The notes: generated by a model not told the origin, from the sequence alone. A DNA stretch of 64,000 nt from Lingula anatina (GCF_001039355.2 NW_019775567.1:212140-276139); one strand, 5' to 3'; positions 51,834 to 64,000 are shown, counted from the stretch's first letter. Program-made: numbers and translations.

Positions 51834-53970
51834 ATGCCCACGCAGAATCTCGCCACAATGAAGATAAGCTTTGAAAACACAACAGATCCATCAAGCTATG
51901 TCATAATGGGGGCAGTATCCAATGAATCTCTACTTGACAATATCTCCACGACTTCTTGGATGGGTTGTGAATGGCTGCCACCAAATCATGTGTACTTTCA
52001 AATGGCCAACGTTTGCCTTCTACTTTCCTACTTGGCGCCAAATGGAATATATGGCTTGTTGTTCTTGAGGACTGTTCTTTGCATAGCGTCAATATTTTTT
52101 TCAGTTTGGGGATGGGACGTGCTGTGTGCTTTTGACACTTTCCTATGGAACTTTTTCTTAGCTATAATCAACTTTGTACAAGCAGTGCTCATTATCTATC
52201 ACCTTAGACCACTTTCTTTTCCACCAGAGATTGAATTGATGTATGAGCAGTTATTTAAACCCCTGAAAGTTCCAAGGCATCTTTTCAAAAAAGCAGTGGA
52301 TCTCCATGATGGCATATTCAGTGTAAATAAAGGGGAACTATTTGCCACAGAAGGGTCAACTAAAACTAGTGGATTGTCTCTCCTCATCTCTGGGAGGCAA
52401 GTGCATTTTTGATGGCATTTAAATTTGAGAAAAATCTTTTTTTTTTCAAACTGGGAACTATATATATAATTGTAATTGTTTATTTATAGTATTGTATAAT
52501 TACATACTGGTATGCCACCCAGATTCAGAAGGCAATAAAATCAGCACTGTTAACTTAAGTAAATGCTTTTTCTCTATACTTCCTCACTTTCTTGTTTCAG
52601 AATGTCAGTATCAATAACAGGCAAGTTTGCTCATGAAATCAGTGAATTTCAGTTCCTTGACTCTCCTGAGTATGTGTCTTTCACTGAGCATGATTGCTTT
52701 AAGGTACTTGGTTGCATGAAAATTCATTCACTATTATGTTCCTCTTACTTATATTTCATTATGTGTACACAGGGTGAAAAACTTTCTACTAGTGTATGAA
52801 CTTGACTAAATTTTGTTGTGCTCTGTTTGTGTTAGTTGGAGAATAACATAGTCTCAGTTACTTATAATTTTAACCATATATCTACACAGTATTAATATTA
52901 CAGCATGCAGTAGCTCATTTAGAAACTGATACTGGTAGATACCGGTAAGTAGTGATAAAAGTATTTATTTGGTTGAAGTATGTACAATGAAAAAGGGGAA
53001 ACATGTACCATTATTGCAAGAATGAAATTCATTTAACCCCTTTCAAATTAATCATCTCAAAAGTAATGGAAAACAAATTTTCTAACTTATGTAGATGAAG
53101 ATATGAATACCTATTATTCAGGTGACTATAGTGGCTTTGGAGGACTGTCGCTACATTCGCTGGTCCAAGAGCAGGATCAAAAATGCTCTATCAAAGGAGC
53201 CATTCCTCAGTGCCATATTTGAGAATGTGATTGGGAGAGATATTGCAAGTAAGCTTTTCATGATGAACAGACATCTCCTAAATTCCCCACTGTCTTTAGA
53301 GAACTTGAGGGCAGCTGATCTATGTACATTGGAAATGGGTAAGTTAAAATTTGTAACGTGCGATTTTTTTACATTTGAAGATCATCTATTTAAAATATTG
53401 TAACTCAACATGAAGATTAAAAACATTACAGAGACCTTCTCTGCATGAGTTTCTGTGATGTGATTATTGTAGGTATTGATTTTTTATTTAACCTTTCTGC
53501 TCTTCTATTTGCGACTGTAGTACACTACCTGGAATATGTTTCAATGTCCTTACTTTTAGATCTGAAGTATATTACCTTCAAAATTTTCTTTGTACTCCTG
53601 GTATAGGTGCTTTGTGATATGGTAGTCTTTCGGGCCTTTGCTATTTTGAATGTGGCTGTTTGTTTTGTCCAAATAATGGCTTTGATATTTTTATAGCCCT
53701 TTTTTGCATAAAAAAAAGATCACAGCAATTCTTTTTTTCTAATTGACAGAAATTGTGGCCACTTGTCTTGATGAAATTACCAATGAAGGTGATACGGGAC
53801 TTCAGTACAAAAGCTTGCCTACTCTTGCAGTTCTACATGGAATTACACACACTGAAAGAAATGTCGAGGAGGAAACGGCATTGGACAGTTTACTTGTATC
53901 GCGGCCGTCTACAAGCACTTCTTTTCCTGTACTTAACAGAAAGAAATCAGAAAGAGATACTGCAGTTTAA
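51834..53970 (+). CDS. POPDC/BVES-like: Popeye domain-containing protein (POPDC/BVES family)
   Basis: Cell-surface membrane protein whose cytoplasmic Popeye domain binds cAMP; family members act in muscle, heart rhythm and cell contacts. Exons 51834-52396, 52601-52703, 53122-53338, 53750-53970 sum to 1104 bases, 367 aa, the usual family length. The N-terminus carries three N-glycosylation sites (N15, N30, N36). Three membrane helices lie at about 55-70, 72-92 and 100-122. The Popeye domain (about 125-270) contains the cAMP-pocket motifs DSPEY (208-212; vertebrates have DSPEW) and FKVTI (usually FQVT). The last exon encodes a poorly conserved tail. Intron 1 uses a GC donor (AG|GCAAGT); the nearby GT would break the frame. 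ATG at 51858 is an alternative start. AATAAA lies at 54119-54124. Confidence 0.93.
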
Positions 53971-54790
53971 AGTGCTTTTTTATTTAAAAAGATTTTACTA
54001 TTTTAGAGACTATTTATAAATGCCATTTTGTTTTGACGCTGTATATTATAATTTATATCATTTTATTTGGATTGTTTTTAAGAGATATTTTTATCAGATT
54101 CTGCGGCAAAACAGGACTAATAAACAACACAACATTTTCTAATAAATTTTATGGTTAATGTATTGGTTATACAAACAAAAATCAATAATGTTTAAATGTA
54201 ACTTTTATTTGAATTTCAATATTTTTATGACAATCATCTTAATATGGTAAAATTTATTTTCCTTGATTTAAGTGTGAAATATTAGTGTCATTGGTAACTT
54301 TTCCCTTTTTGCAATACTGGTATAAGAAAGTGTAAAATAACAAGCTTTATACATAATTATATATTCTACAGGTAAAGTTATAACGTATGCTGCAAGATTA
54401 ATTTTATTTATTTGTATTAAAAAGCACAGAACAGAATACATTTAACCTAAATGCAATAAATTATCATATTTGATATAAATGCAGTGTCTAGGTTATATAA
54501 GTTAATATGTGTAAAAGCAAATTCTATTACAGCCTATGCATGATGAAAAACTACTTGTATTCAAAAACATTTGTAAACGATGTGAACACTACTTTCAACT
54601 TAGTGCATGAGCATAAACACCTGTATGAACATTAAAATATAATTGGCACTGCCCTGTAAAATGTCTAATTACAGAATATTTTATATTTTCAAGCCCTTTT
54701 TGCTAAGAGCACAGGGACCACAACTTCTTTAAAGAACTCTTGGAAACTGATTTTCACATAAAAATGTGAACATTTGGTAAGTCTGTATAT
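53971..54790. other. Space between convergent Popeye and MOLO1-like genes
   Basis: AT-rich 3' UTR sequence of both genes; only about 0.8 kb separates the stop codons. No other feature seen. Confidence 0.5.
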
Positions 54791-57569
54791 TTACTTGAAT
54801 ATCTGCAGTAAGAAGCTTATGGCAAGAGTCATCAAGATTATTGGCTGTACTGTGTTTCTCTTTCCACTGGATTTCTGAGCTTCAATTCTGTATTCGATAT
54901 TTGTTTTTTGTCCGGTTAAATGCTCTCTGCAAGAGTCAAAGGCAAAAACATATAATTTACTTTAAATTACATAATTCTCATTAAATACAAAGACTAGAAT
55001 TATTTTAATGTCTCTCAGATTTTGAAAAAGAGCATTTGTAACATTTTTTTCAATGCTGGGTTGCTTTGGTATAAACTGTAGCACCGTCAACAGACTTTTG
55101 TGGTATCTTTGGTACGGTAATAGGGCCATGCCTTGGAACCACCGATAGACCCGTAAACTTTGGCAGAGCAGCAAAAGCTATAGACCAGCTGGCGCTTGAA
55201 TTTGTGTTCACTTGCAACAAATTTAGTAAATCACAAGGAAGGAAATGAAAAGAGCTGTCATTGTTAACAATCCACTGAAAGTATTCATGAAAGCAGACGA
55301 TCTTCTGCCCGACTGGCCAGCTGACCCTGGGCTGTACTCTGATCTCCCCCCATGCCATTTGCGTGGAATATACTGGCCACGAATGAAAGCAGTCCTGCAA
55401 TGCGAAGGAAAACAATGCTTTGACAGCCATCTCCTTTTCATTATTTATATTAATTTGCAAGTAAAATCTCTCAAATGATGACCTTATTTCTGCTGTGGGA
55501 TAAAAAAAAATTATATATTTAATGGAAAGAAGGGGCAGTGCTGCACAACAAAATTGTGCCTTAATGCATTTGCTGCTGTAGTCAGCTGAAATTAACATGG
55601 AACTTTTCTGTAAGGGTGATTAAACAAGACCTAAGCAACCCAGCATAAGATAAAATAACGAAGTGTGTCTTAAGGTGGTTTTCTTGCTATATTTAATTTT
55701 TCATCAAAAACATGTCTGAAAAGAAATCTTACCAGTGTTGGCAAGTGAAACAATGCTGACAAGCAAAGCGCCTCACCCCCCAAAAAAGGCAACCTCTTTA
55801 TCTAAACATGCAACAGCATTTGAATGTTGATTCCTTTGAATAAAAACAAAAAGAAAAATGCAATAGATAAAAAAGTGAACATTTATATGTTTCATATAAA
55901 AAGCCAATGTATGCTTACTTGAAATCATTTATCAGTCTTTGAAGTCCCTCTTTAAGTTTTCTTCTGCTGTTTTCATCATTGCCACTGGAGAAATATTGTC
56001 GAGAGTCAGCCAAGATTCTGTTCAGATCCATATTGCTGACAACTTGACTAGCTGCTGGACCAGTGGCCACATACAACTGAAACCAACCCATAAATGTCAG
56101 TGCTTTCTATACTTTATGCTACCTAATTTTTCTGAGAAACTTGCCTCAAATAGCTTTATCTTGGATTGCCTTTTTAACATTGTTTTACACTTTGATCTAG
56201 ATGAATAAACACAAATTAACCTCAAAGGAATTAATTATTAAAGAAGTGAGGCTGGATTATAGTACTAGTAAGTGAAAATGAGCATAACACCCAACTTAAT
56301 GTTGTTAACATTTATAACATTCTAACTAAGATTCTATAACAAAAAGTTTTCCATTCTTCTGAGTTGATATGTTCATTTCTATAATATCCACTCAACCATC
56401 TAAATTTGAACATTTTGAAAACTAAATTAACCAATAAACAAAGTATGTGTACTTACTACATTCTCATGCTTAGAATAAATTAACAGTACAACATCGTGGC
56501 ACTCTCCTCCCAAGTTCCAGTTGGGATAAAGTCGGTGAGCAAATGACTGTGCATCCCCAATACGTTTTTCATCAGAGTCCTCGCCACTGGAAGCATATGT
56601 GACAAACTGTAAGTTTCTTTAGGATAAATGTGACGTAAATTTTTATGTCCCTAGATGTCAGACAAAAATTTTTCAGACCCCATGTGGTACAGGTTCTTTA
56701 TTTTCAAATGTTCATACCAAAAACATACAATCTGAAACCTTGCGAATGTTAAATTTGACTTTTCTCTGCTCATGTGAAAATGTGCTTATAATAACAACTT
56801 ATATTTTTCGACTGAAATGTTTAAAAAATTGCTTAAAAAGTTATGAAAGCAGAAAAAAAAGTACTTTACTCACTCTACTTCTCTTTTCATTTCCTGCATC
56901 AAAGCAACAGCCATCCTTGTTCCCCTGGGTTCCTTATTCTGCTGTCTCCTATTGCACTCACTGGCAGAACACAGGCAGCGGCTATTGTTAGCTATCCGCT
57001 CCAAGTCTTTGTCCAACATGTTGGCTATAAGAAATAAGATTACTATATATGTGCATATTTAAACAGAAGTTACAGATGTAGCCATGGACTATGATGGAAT
57101 TCATGAACAAACATCATTACTAGTATAGATTTGGAAAAAATGACCCTGTAACACATGCATATAATGTGATAATGATTACTTTATCATTATATGTTTTTCT
57201 GAGCTGTTTTTCTTTCAATAAACTGCAGCACCATTCCATCTATTCAATTTTAAAAAAGCATGCCTTGTGTGATAAAATGAGAACAGTTTAAGGTATCTAA
57301 ATAATTTATCAATTGAATTGAGCAAATGATATCATAGCAAATAACATCTAATTTTACAAGTGATAAAAACATTATTTACCATCCTCAAATGAAATAAGAG
57401 TATTTGGATCACAGATATAGGACTTCTTTTGTTTCCGTAGACAGCTGTATGAGCCACTGTTGGGCATCCTTGGGTTTGGGTAGTCACTAGGGCTCCACCT
57501 GTCTGGGTTAGCCTGACCAATGGCCACCGTCACTAACCCAGCTGCTAACACCACATACAGACTGAACAT
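54791..57569 (-). CDS. MOLO1-like: MOLO1-like protein (modulator of levamisole receptor-1 family)
   Basis: Family named for nematode MOLO-1, a membrane protein that boosts acetylcholine-receptor gating through an extracellular TPM domain. Coding exons: 57380-57569, 56874-57024, 56457-56586, 55919-56076, then a last exon, either 54791-54926 or 55223-55394. Phases agree throughout. A signal peptide (MFSLYVVLAAGLVTVAIGQA) is followed by DRWSPSDYPNPR, SYICDPNTLISFEDG, the cysteine stretch CLCSASEC, and LYPNWNLGGECHDVVLLIYS, which form the TPM/MOLO1 pattern. Both alternative ends finish in a hydrophobic segment with almost no tail behind it, which would suit a tail membrane helix or a GPI-anchor signal. 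An acceptor five bases before the start codon (exon edge 57574) shows that a 5' noncoding exon exists. The vertebrate-type function is unknown; assignment is from motif memory. Confidence 0.85.
55223..55394 (-). CDS. Alternative last exon of the MOLO1-like gene
   Basis: A good acceptor (TTCGCATTGCAG) joins the preceding exon (55919-56076, ending in AA) in phase to give AA|G, Lys, as the other last exon gives AA|A, also Lys. It encodes a basic Gly/Ser/Arg-rich linker (IPRKWHGGRSEYSPG) and then a hydrophobic end, FSGLLTMTALFISFLVIY, and stop TAA at 55223. The other last exon (54791-54926) encodes a different linker and PIILMTLAISFLLQIFK. The same region is open in another frame (55050-55598), but that frame does not match the splice phase. 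Confidence 0.6.
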
Positions 57570-57574
57570 CTTTC

Positions 57575-59617
57575 CTGTTAAAAAATGATAATATATGTTA
57601 GCCAATATTATAAAAAAAAGCTATGGGAACATATTTTATTTAACATGCATGTACTAGTACTGTAGCTTTATCAGTGCTTCAAAATAACCTTGGAAATAAA
57701 ATGTATGATAATCCTGGTCAGCAAATGAATGTACTCATAATTTATTGTGAGGAAGCGATACGTGAACATATACCGAGCCTCAGAGTCTGCTCAAGAGCTC
57801 GCTAACTCTATTATCTGCTGTCTTCAGCAACTGAGCAATGATGGATAGAGGAATGTCTAAAACAGTACTCTGAACCTTGGGGTGCCAATATCCAGTTCAT
57901 TTATTATTTAAAGGTACATACGAACCAAGCATCGGTGGAGTGTGGATTCCCAGTAACACATGTAAACCACTTCTACTAGATTCTTATATGACTCAAATAA
58001 ATTTGACATGCCAAGGGATAAACTGAATAGATCACTCGATTAGCCATAAAAGACCTTTAGACTGCTCCTTTCTTTAAATTTATGGTTGAAAACTTAACCT
58101 ACTTCCGTGACCTACTTTCCTGCCCCATTGACATACAGCTTAGAATGCCAGCAGAAAAATCTGTTCAAACATCATTTTCGGGTAAAATTAAACAATGCCT
58201 TTTGGTAATTCTCTTAGTTATACTACTTGAAACTATATGCTGGCATTTGATTGGTTTTTGTGACAAAAAATTGACTTTGTATGTATCTTTAAACTCAAGC
58301 TCAAAAATATTAAGTCTTCCACCAGCAATATGGCTAAGTTAATCACTTATGCCGTTGACTCACAGAAATTGACAGAATACATGGATATTTATTCAAGAGT
58401 TCTGTTGGGGCAATTAGAATGACTAAGGCTAACCAGTTGAGCCAAAAAAAAAAAAAAAAAAGGGGGGGGGGGGAATTCACACATTAACTCTATCAGTCCA
58501 AAAAAGAAGCAAGTGCCAATGTTGCCAAGGAGCATCCTTTTGGCTGAAATTGGTTTCTCAAGGTATGCAAGCAGAATGCTCTCAAACCATTGGTGTTTAT
58601 TCTGGGCATCCTACCTGACCGGTTTCAGTGAAAAATTACCTATCAAGGTGAAGCAGGGTCATAAATATTGGCAAAAACAAGCTGAGAGAGTATCTTAATT
58701 ACTTCCGAGGATGAGCAATTCTCAAAATGATCTTAATACACCAAACTTTTTCTCACTTACTGTATATCTACCAAGCATATTCATAGGCCTATAAATGATT
58801 CATTTATCAGTCTGTCACATAAAAAATTGAGGTATGCTAATCTGATTTGAACTATAATCATATTGCAAATGGATTACTATACGGGATATACCCAGTACAT
58901 GTACAAGTTAAACTATATCTTTAAATACTTAGCTTACCACAGTCAGTGAACATGAATGAAAGCAAAATGAAGTCCAGATGATTCTAAATGTGGGTCAAAT
59001 GAACTAGGTTGCATGCATATATGCCAACTACATGAATAAGTAGTATGTTTATGTTGAGCAAGGAAACAGGTTTAATGAGAAGTTGATGAATACAAAGCAA
59101 GACCTCGCAACAATATTCGGTTCGTTTGTGTGAACGTAATAACACCACCCTCTCTATCCAGCAAGACGTTGAATTTGGTATACAAAGTCAAATAACATGA
59201 CGAGACTGCAAGTTATCAAATAATTTATCTTTCACCTGAGGTTGCTTTTTTTATTGCGCCAATCCCAAAAGGCTGTTCCAAAGCATTTGGAGTGGAAAAA
59301 AATCCCCATGAAGCCCCGCTATCTAAAAAGCTTACTCTTCAGTACTTCTATTCGGACACTTTATGGGAATTTTCGCCTTCATGAAGTTCATCCTGATATA
59401 GCTATAGCCATGGGAGTACGAACCTGGACAAACCTCGGCCAGACAAACTTAAAGCGACGGAAATTTCTCAACCAGACATAAACACTGGATTAAAAAACGT
59501 GTCCAATACTCAACCCAGTTTAATGACACTGGAATATTGTGTGTTCAGTACTCATAGTTAAATACGCCCGTCGACAGTTGAAAGAATATAGGCCTAATAC
59601 AAGAGCAAAGCACTCAC
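57575..59617 (-). other. 5' UTR intron of the MOLO1-like gene
   Basis: About 2 kb without recognisable exons. It contains a poly-A/poly-G tract at 58444-58474. Confidence 0.45.
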
Positions 59618-59700
59618 CTGAGATTCTGTTGCCCCCCTTTACTGCTTTACGTAGTCCGTCGACTCAGCGGCGTTTTCTGCTGTCCTTACTGCTGAGGCCC
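59618..59700 (-). other. 5' noncoding exon of the MOLO1-like gene (approximate outer edge)
   Basis: On the minus strand, AGAATCTCAG|GTGAGTGC gives a strong donor at 59618, and the sequence just outside is locally GC-rich. It would splice to the acceptor at 57575. The transcription start is not fixed. Confidence 0.45.
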
Positions 59701-61640
59701 CTCCCGGTTGAACTGGAATTAATTCTCGTTCTGTCGTATTTCCTGTGCCTTCGCGTACAAAATAAACTCCCTCTTGAGTAGGCGATGAGGTTTACAGTTT
59801 ACAAAAAGAACTCCTTTATCTGCCCGTTTGCGGTCGACCCAATTTACACCAAAACTCGAGACATTGCGCATGTAGAACACTGATAAATGAATCACCCAGG
59901 TATAGGATTGCCAAAGATGCGGCGTCAGTATGCCAAAAATGGTCCATAAAAACCAGCACGTCAAATACTTCAAACAGGTTCTTAAGGCTTAAGTCCTGGT
60001 GGAATATGGAGTGCTAGATAAAATCCTGATTAAAACGCTTCAAACTGTTCGCACTCCAATAGCACATTCAAGGTGAATTTTTTTTTGCCATGATCATTTT
60101 CTGAAGCGATGTTTTTTCGGTAACTTGGGCAATGGTTTTCAAATTACCAGAATACTAGTGAAATCAGCGCTTTTGCTTTTTTTCCTGTATGTTGCCAATT
60201 TAAAAAGGTAGGCTACCAATCAATTTCAAGTCCGAAAATGGTAGTTATGCGTATTATAAATGTATTCTGTAGCTGAAACTGCATTGATTTTATGTCAATT
60301 CTAGATGATGAGCAGATTTTCATTCAAAACATTTACAAATCCATTCGTTCCATACTATATGATTCACTTAATCTGTACAATCCGGTTGCATTCAACAATT
60401 CCTAGCTGTATTGTTGGATTCTACCATAGAAGTAGAAAACTTATATGATTTAACATATTTGTATAATAGTTGTATTTATCGCATATATATTTATATCGGA
60501 AAACGGGGAAGAGGGTCTGCTTCGCATCCACGGACCCCCCTTCAAAAAATCCCGGATCTGCCCCAGTGATATAATGACAAGTAATTTCACTGTGTTAAAG
60601 GTAAAAAAAAAGTCAGATTGTGATCGAGGCTCAATTTCTCACAGAGCTGTGATATTTGCTAAATTTAATTTCATCAAAACACATGAATCTTTCTGCCCAC
60701 ACATCAACCACGAATGTCATGGGGTTTACGAAAAACATTTAGTCAGATAGGGTTTGCTTCAGAAATTAAATACTAAAATAGAAAAATTGGGCAATGGTAT
60801 TTTCCTTTTCAAATAAATTGTTTTGGTAAATTGTTCATAGACAAGTAAAATATTCAGTATCATTAACTGCGGAAAAATTCTTTCTGGTATTTTTCTTTCT
60901 TTCTTTTTAAAAACAGATCAAAGTAGACCAACAACATAAACAGACGAAAAAGTCTGATTTTCGAGTACCAGAGCTTACTGTAAAATTATCTCCACCATTA
61001 GCCTTATCCTGCAGTGGTTAAACAAGACCAAATTCACCCTAAGTTTAATAGCGTTAANAATTAGTGTTTCCAGCTGTGTACTGAAAACATAACTTTTCTT
61101 AAGCAGTTTTTTTTTTTTTGGACTGTTTTTTTTTTTTTTTTTTTTTTCGCCCGCTCGCACCGACTTTGGGGGTCCCCAGAGGATGTCATCCATAAAAATA
61201 AAACAGTGTGGCCTAATGTTAAACTGTTTTATCGGACATTTTCCCTTTACTCATTTTTACGCAGATCTATGAATACGATAATCCGTTACAGCCTATGTTG
61301 TATTCGCTATCTAAATCGTATCACTCTAAGATAGCACTCAACGGAAACTGCGAAGCCAAGTTTATCATTTTATTAACATTAGAGCCACGCCCTTTCCCGT
61401 GCTGCCATCTTAATAGGTTAACTCCGCAAACGTAAGTCCATTCTTTTTCGTTCATCCATTGACCTGAAAAGAATATTACCAGTGAAGTTGAATAAATGTG
61501 AAACTCTGATTTATTTTAGAAATGCATATATGCTGGAGTTTTATTTTAACCGACGTTAAATTCTACTTATCTAATCTAATAATAGGAGCCCTAGGTAACC
61601 GTTTCATCTTGCTGCCTCAAGCACGTGGCGCCAGCTATTG
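59701..61640. other. Intergenic region
   Basis: No gene recognised. A fragment with ACGGACCCCCCTTC and CCCGGATCTGCCCC at 60530-60562 resembles the right end of the G/C-tract MITE at 14584-14821. T-runs lie at 61108-61119 and 61126-61147, and one ambiguous base (N) is at 61058. Confidence 0.45.
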
Positions 61641-61649
61641 GGAGCGGAA

Positions 61650-61895
61650 GCAACAAGTGCCTGTAATTTCCGTTTCACACACGTACCGTCAAGCTTGTTG
61701 TGTGTCATTCACTGCCTGCAGCTCTGCGTGTTTTAGCTGTCGCGAGGCAAAGGCCTAGACATCTGTTTGCTTTCCAGGTCATTTTCATGACCAGTTTTAT
61801 CTCCTATGAAGTAGTGGAAAACTTGGAAGTGAAGCGCACAGTGTTTCTGGTGCAAATACCAGTGGACATGTCCGATTTTGTGGCGTAAACTTGCG
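61650..61895 (+). other. Probable noncoding first exon of a plus-strand gene leaving the window
   Basis: A locally GC-richer stretch with several CpGs ends in a strong donor, TTGCG|GTGAGTG, at 61896. No long reading frame crosses it and none of its short frames shows a known domain. The body of the gene would lie beyond 64000. Confidence 0.35.
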
Positions 61896-62884
61896 GTGAG
61901 TGTTTATATGTGCTGTTGTTTGTGGCTGACACTCGTCTCCTGTTCCGCCAACCAGTGTCATCAGGGCTTTAAGCACAGACGACCTTTTGAAATTCTGTAC
62001 GTCAATTATATTGCCTAATTTGGTTTTTAATGCCATGGAGTTTTAATAACTATGGGAGATGTCGATCGGTTAGTGCCACTTTCATATGGGCCAGTAATTG
62101 TAAATAAATATAACCATATTGATGTCTTGTCTGTCATTGCAAAATCCTTCCCCACAATCTGCAAAAGGGGATATGAAGAAGTTTTAATTGATGCCCTATT
62201 ATTTCATTTTTCTTTCTTTTGACTGAGGTAAGGTCATACGAGCTGTATATTAAGTAGTCTATTATATTTCAGGCGTGAATATTTTATTACTTCAGGCAAT
62301 TCGCTTAATAGAAAGGAAGTCTGGTTACATAAATCTTTAAAGATAAACTTAATTTGTATTCATCTGTCAGTATATATATATACTTAAAGATGGGATCACA
62401 TGGTCAGTTATTAAGTTAATTATCGGATTGCATAATTAAAAGACAGTATTGGCTTGAGGATAATCAAGTAACATTGACACAGCGCCATCGAAATATAACA
62501 CCAATAATGTGCTAATTAACACATGTAGAAGATATTTTTAAAAATGGAAAATAAGTGTGAATGCATGATGATTCGTGCAATACTTTATTTTTTTAACAGT
62601 AATAACACGGACAACTGTGTACTGGTATGGTAGGTATGATAGTGTGTGTACCTTGACACTCTCCCTATGTGATATATGAGTACCAGTATGCTATGGTATG
62701 TTTGGAAAGTGTCTCAGCTATTTTTCAACAGTCTAGGTCATATAAGATTTGTGAAAGGTAGTTCATCCTTTCAATCAACTATTATAATTTCCATTAAGAA
62801 CAGAGAAGGAGATATTTATTTATTTATTTATTTATTTATTTAGCTTTGTATTCATCTGTGTATTCATCTGCTATGTCATTCCAG

Positions 62885-63020
62885 GCCTGTAGCCGGGGGG
62901 GGGGGGGGGGTTGAAAGAACCACCCTTTTTGCCAGGAAAAGGTCCCTTCTGGGTAAAATTTTATCTACTATACATACACCGAGGTTCATAGATATGTCCA
63001 AATGGGAATCATAATGTGTA
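62885..63020. repeat. Dispersed G/C-tract repeat (family also at 9535-9700)
   Basis: Starts GGCCTGTAGCC followed by about 16 G, then AAAGAACCACCCTTTTTGCC and TTCTGGGTAAAA. The order and words match the intronic copy at 9535-9700. Confidence 0.5.
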
Positions 63021-63127
63021 AATTTATACTGTTAATCTAAATTCTTATCATAGCATTAGATGTGGTTAATGAAAAGATCTAAACTCCTGTCATATGGACA
63101 TTTTAGATGTTTCATATGCTTGTATAA

Positions 63128-63342
63128 TAGCGCATTCCTAAAGATTTTAGATCGATCTATCCCCGTGGGGAGTCCCACTAGATTACTGTCAGATAATCCG
63201 GCTTAAATGTCCATCCCGCCTACTACAAGCTGTAAGGGGGTAATTAACTTCCGTGCACGGTCGGCTGACTGCAATTTAGCCTGAACCCCCAGGGAGTTAG
63301 GTCGATCTAGTAAGATCGATCTAAATCTCTGGAAATGCCCTC
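63128..63342. mobile_element. TAGATCGATC MITE, independent copy (TAA target duplication)
   Basis: Same ends and interior (CTACAAGCTGTAAGGGGGTA-type core) as 18312-18527, at an unrelated site. TAA flanks both sides (63125-63127 and 63343-63345), supporting TWA target choice by the family. Confidence 0.7.
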
Positions 63343-64000
63343 TAAGTACACTGTATATGAGGCTGTATTCTGATGTCAATATAAACTTAAATTTTATAGT
63401 ATGTTTATGTTTTGAAGTTAACCCTAAAGAAATATCAGTGTATGGGTGAGTCTTGTTTACATACAACTTTTGTGGGGCACACATGAAACCACTTGATAAA
63501 AGGCACACTAAGCACGTGTAGCTACTTGGAACTGCAGCCAAATATTGACAAAAACATACACTCCACACATTATCAGACTGGTAAATTCTCATTTATATCA
63601 GTGTGTGATGATGCAGTTTGCTGATAAAATTGAACCCCATTCTTAGAGACCTCAGTGGTTGAATGCTCTAATCCTTGCTTTTTTTTGTAGTGAATTGGTT
63701 GTTAGCAGGGTTTTTTTTCCAAACAAAACTTAATTTCACTGCCTTGATAACTGTATTAATGCAGGGTGTTAGTGGTTTAGAAAAAGCTAATATCAAATTG
63801 ATGCTCTGACTATTAAATTGGAATCATGAGAAGATTAGATACGTGTATGAAAAAATAATATATCATACACCCAAGTAAAGCACATTTATTTAAAGAAAGC
63901 AATTTTGCTTTTGCACAAAATGTGTCTTAAAAAGGAAGGTTTTAAAAAATTGGGGTACACTTTGACATCGTGGTCTTTAGTCCTCATGATTTGAGGGTAT

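Larger units (their letters stand above)
61896..64000. other. Non-coding sequence to window end
   Basis: No exon recognised. Holds a (TTTA)n repeat at 62815-62842, a G-run at 62897-62911 starting the dispersed G/C-tract repeat, and the MITE at 63128-63342. The open frame at 63203-63592 (minus) overlaps the MITE and is not credible as a gene. Confidence 0.5.

Noticed and set aside
55050-55598. 182-codon minus-strand open frame as a separate gene
   Set aside because: It overlaps the alternative last exon of the MOLO1-like gene in a different frame; the spliced frame matches the upstream exon phase and ends in a hydrophobic segment, while this frame shows no domain.
1-64000. CRISPR arrays, bacterial operons, rRNA or tRNA genes
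   Set aside because: The window is animal nuclear DNA with spliced genes; no spaced direct-repeat array, rRNA block or tRNA cloverleaf was recognised by eye, although a tRNA scan was not possible.

Overview
This is animal (metazoan) nuclear DNA: AT-rich, with multi-exon genes using GT-AG introns and long stretches of simple repeats and MITEs. The species cannot be fixed from sequence alone. A marine invertebrate is most likely, because the window has invertebrate-type G/C-tract repeats, strong allelic polymorphism, and a catalase-related allene oxide synthase fused to a lipoxygenase, an architecture best known from corals.

Layout: (1) 1-3687 (+), the 3' end of an axonemal outer-arm dynein heavy chain of the DNAH5/DNAH8 group. 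(2) 8018-13835 (-), an unrecognised gene of five coding exons encoding 177 aa. (3) 15879-39679 (+), a complete Mondo (MLXIP/MLXIPL, ChREBP-type) glucose-sensing bHLH-ZIP transcription factor. It reconstructs to 949 aa in 18 coding exons, with two small upstream ORFs. (4) 43007-49785 (-), a full-length 1071-aa allene oxide synthase-lipoxygenase fusion in 11 exons. Its reading frame is intact, but key catalytic residues are replaced in both halves. (5) 51834-53970 (+), a Popeye-domain cAMP-binding membrane protein (367 aa, 4 exons, one GC-AG intron). (6) 54791-57569 (-), with a 5' noncoding exon near 59618, a MOLO1-like secreted or membrane protein with two alternative last exons. (7) Around 61650-61895 (+), a probable noncoding first exon of a gene running out of the window.

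The assembly carries four large direct duplications (3553-7518, 17960-20794, 23737-28570, 30432-34493). Each is split by a single N, and some are joined to insertion sequences. They look like two haplotypes laid end to end, not real duplications. They falsely repeat the last dynein exon and Mondo exons 2-8. At two joins one copy carries a transposable element that the other lacks, so occupied and empty insertion sites can be compared directly.

The genes do not form a pathway. Mondo and the fusion enzyme are convergent, the fusion enzyme and Popeye genes are head-to-head about 2 kb apart, and the Popeye and MOLO1-like genes are convergent.
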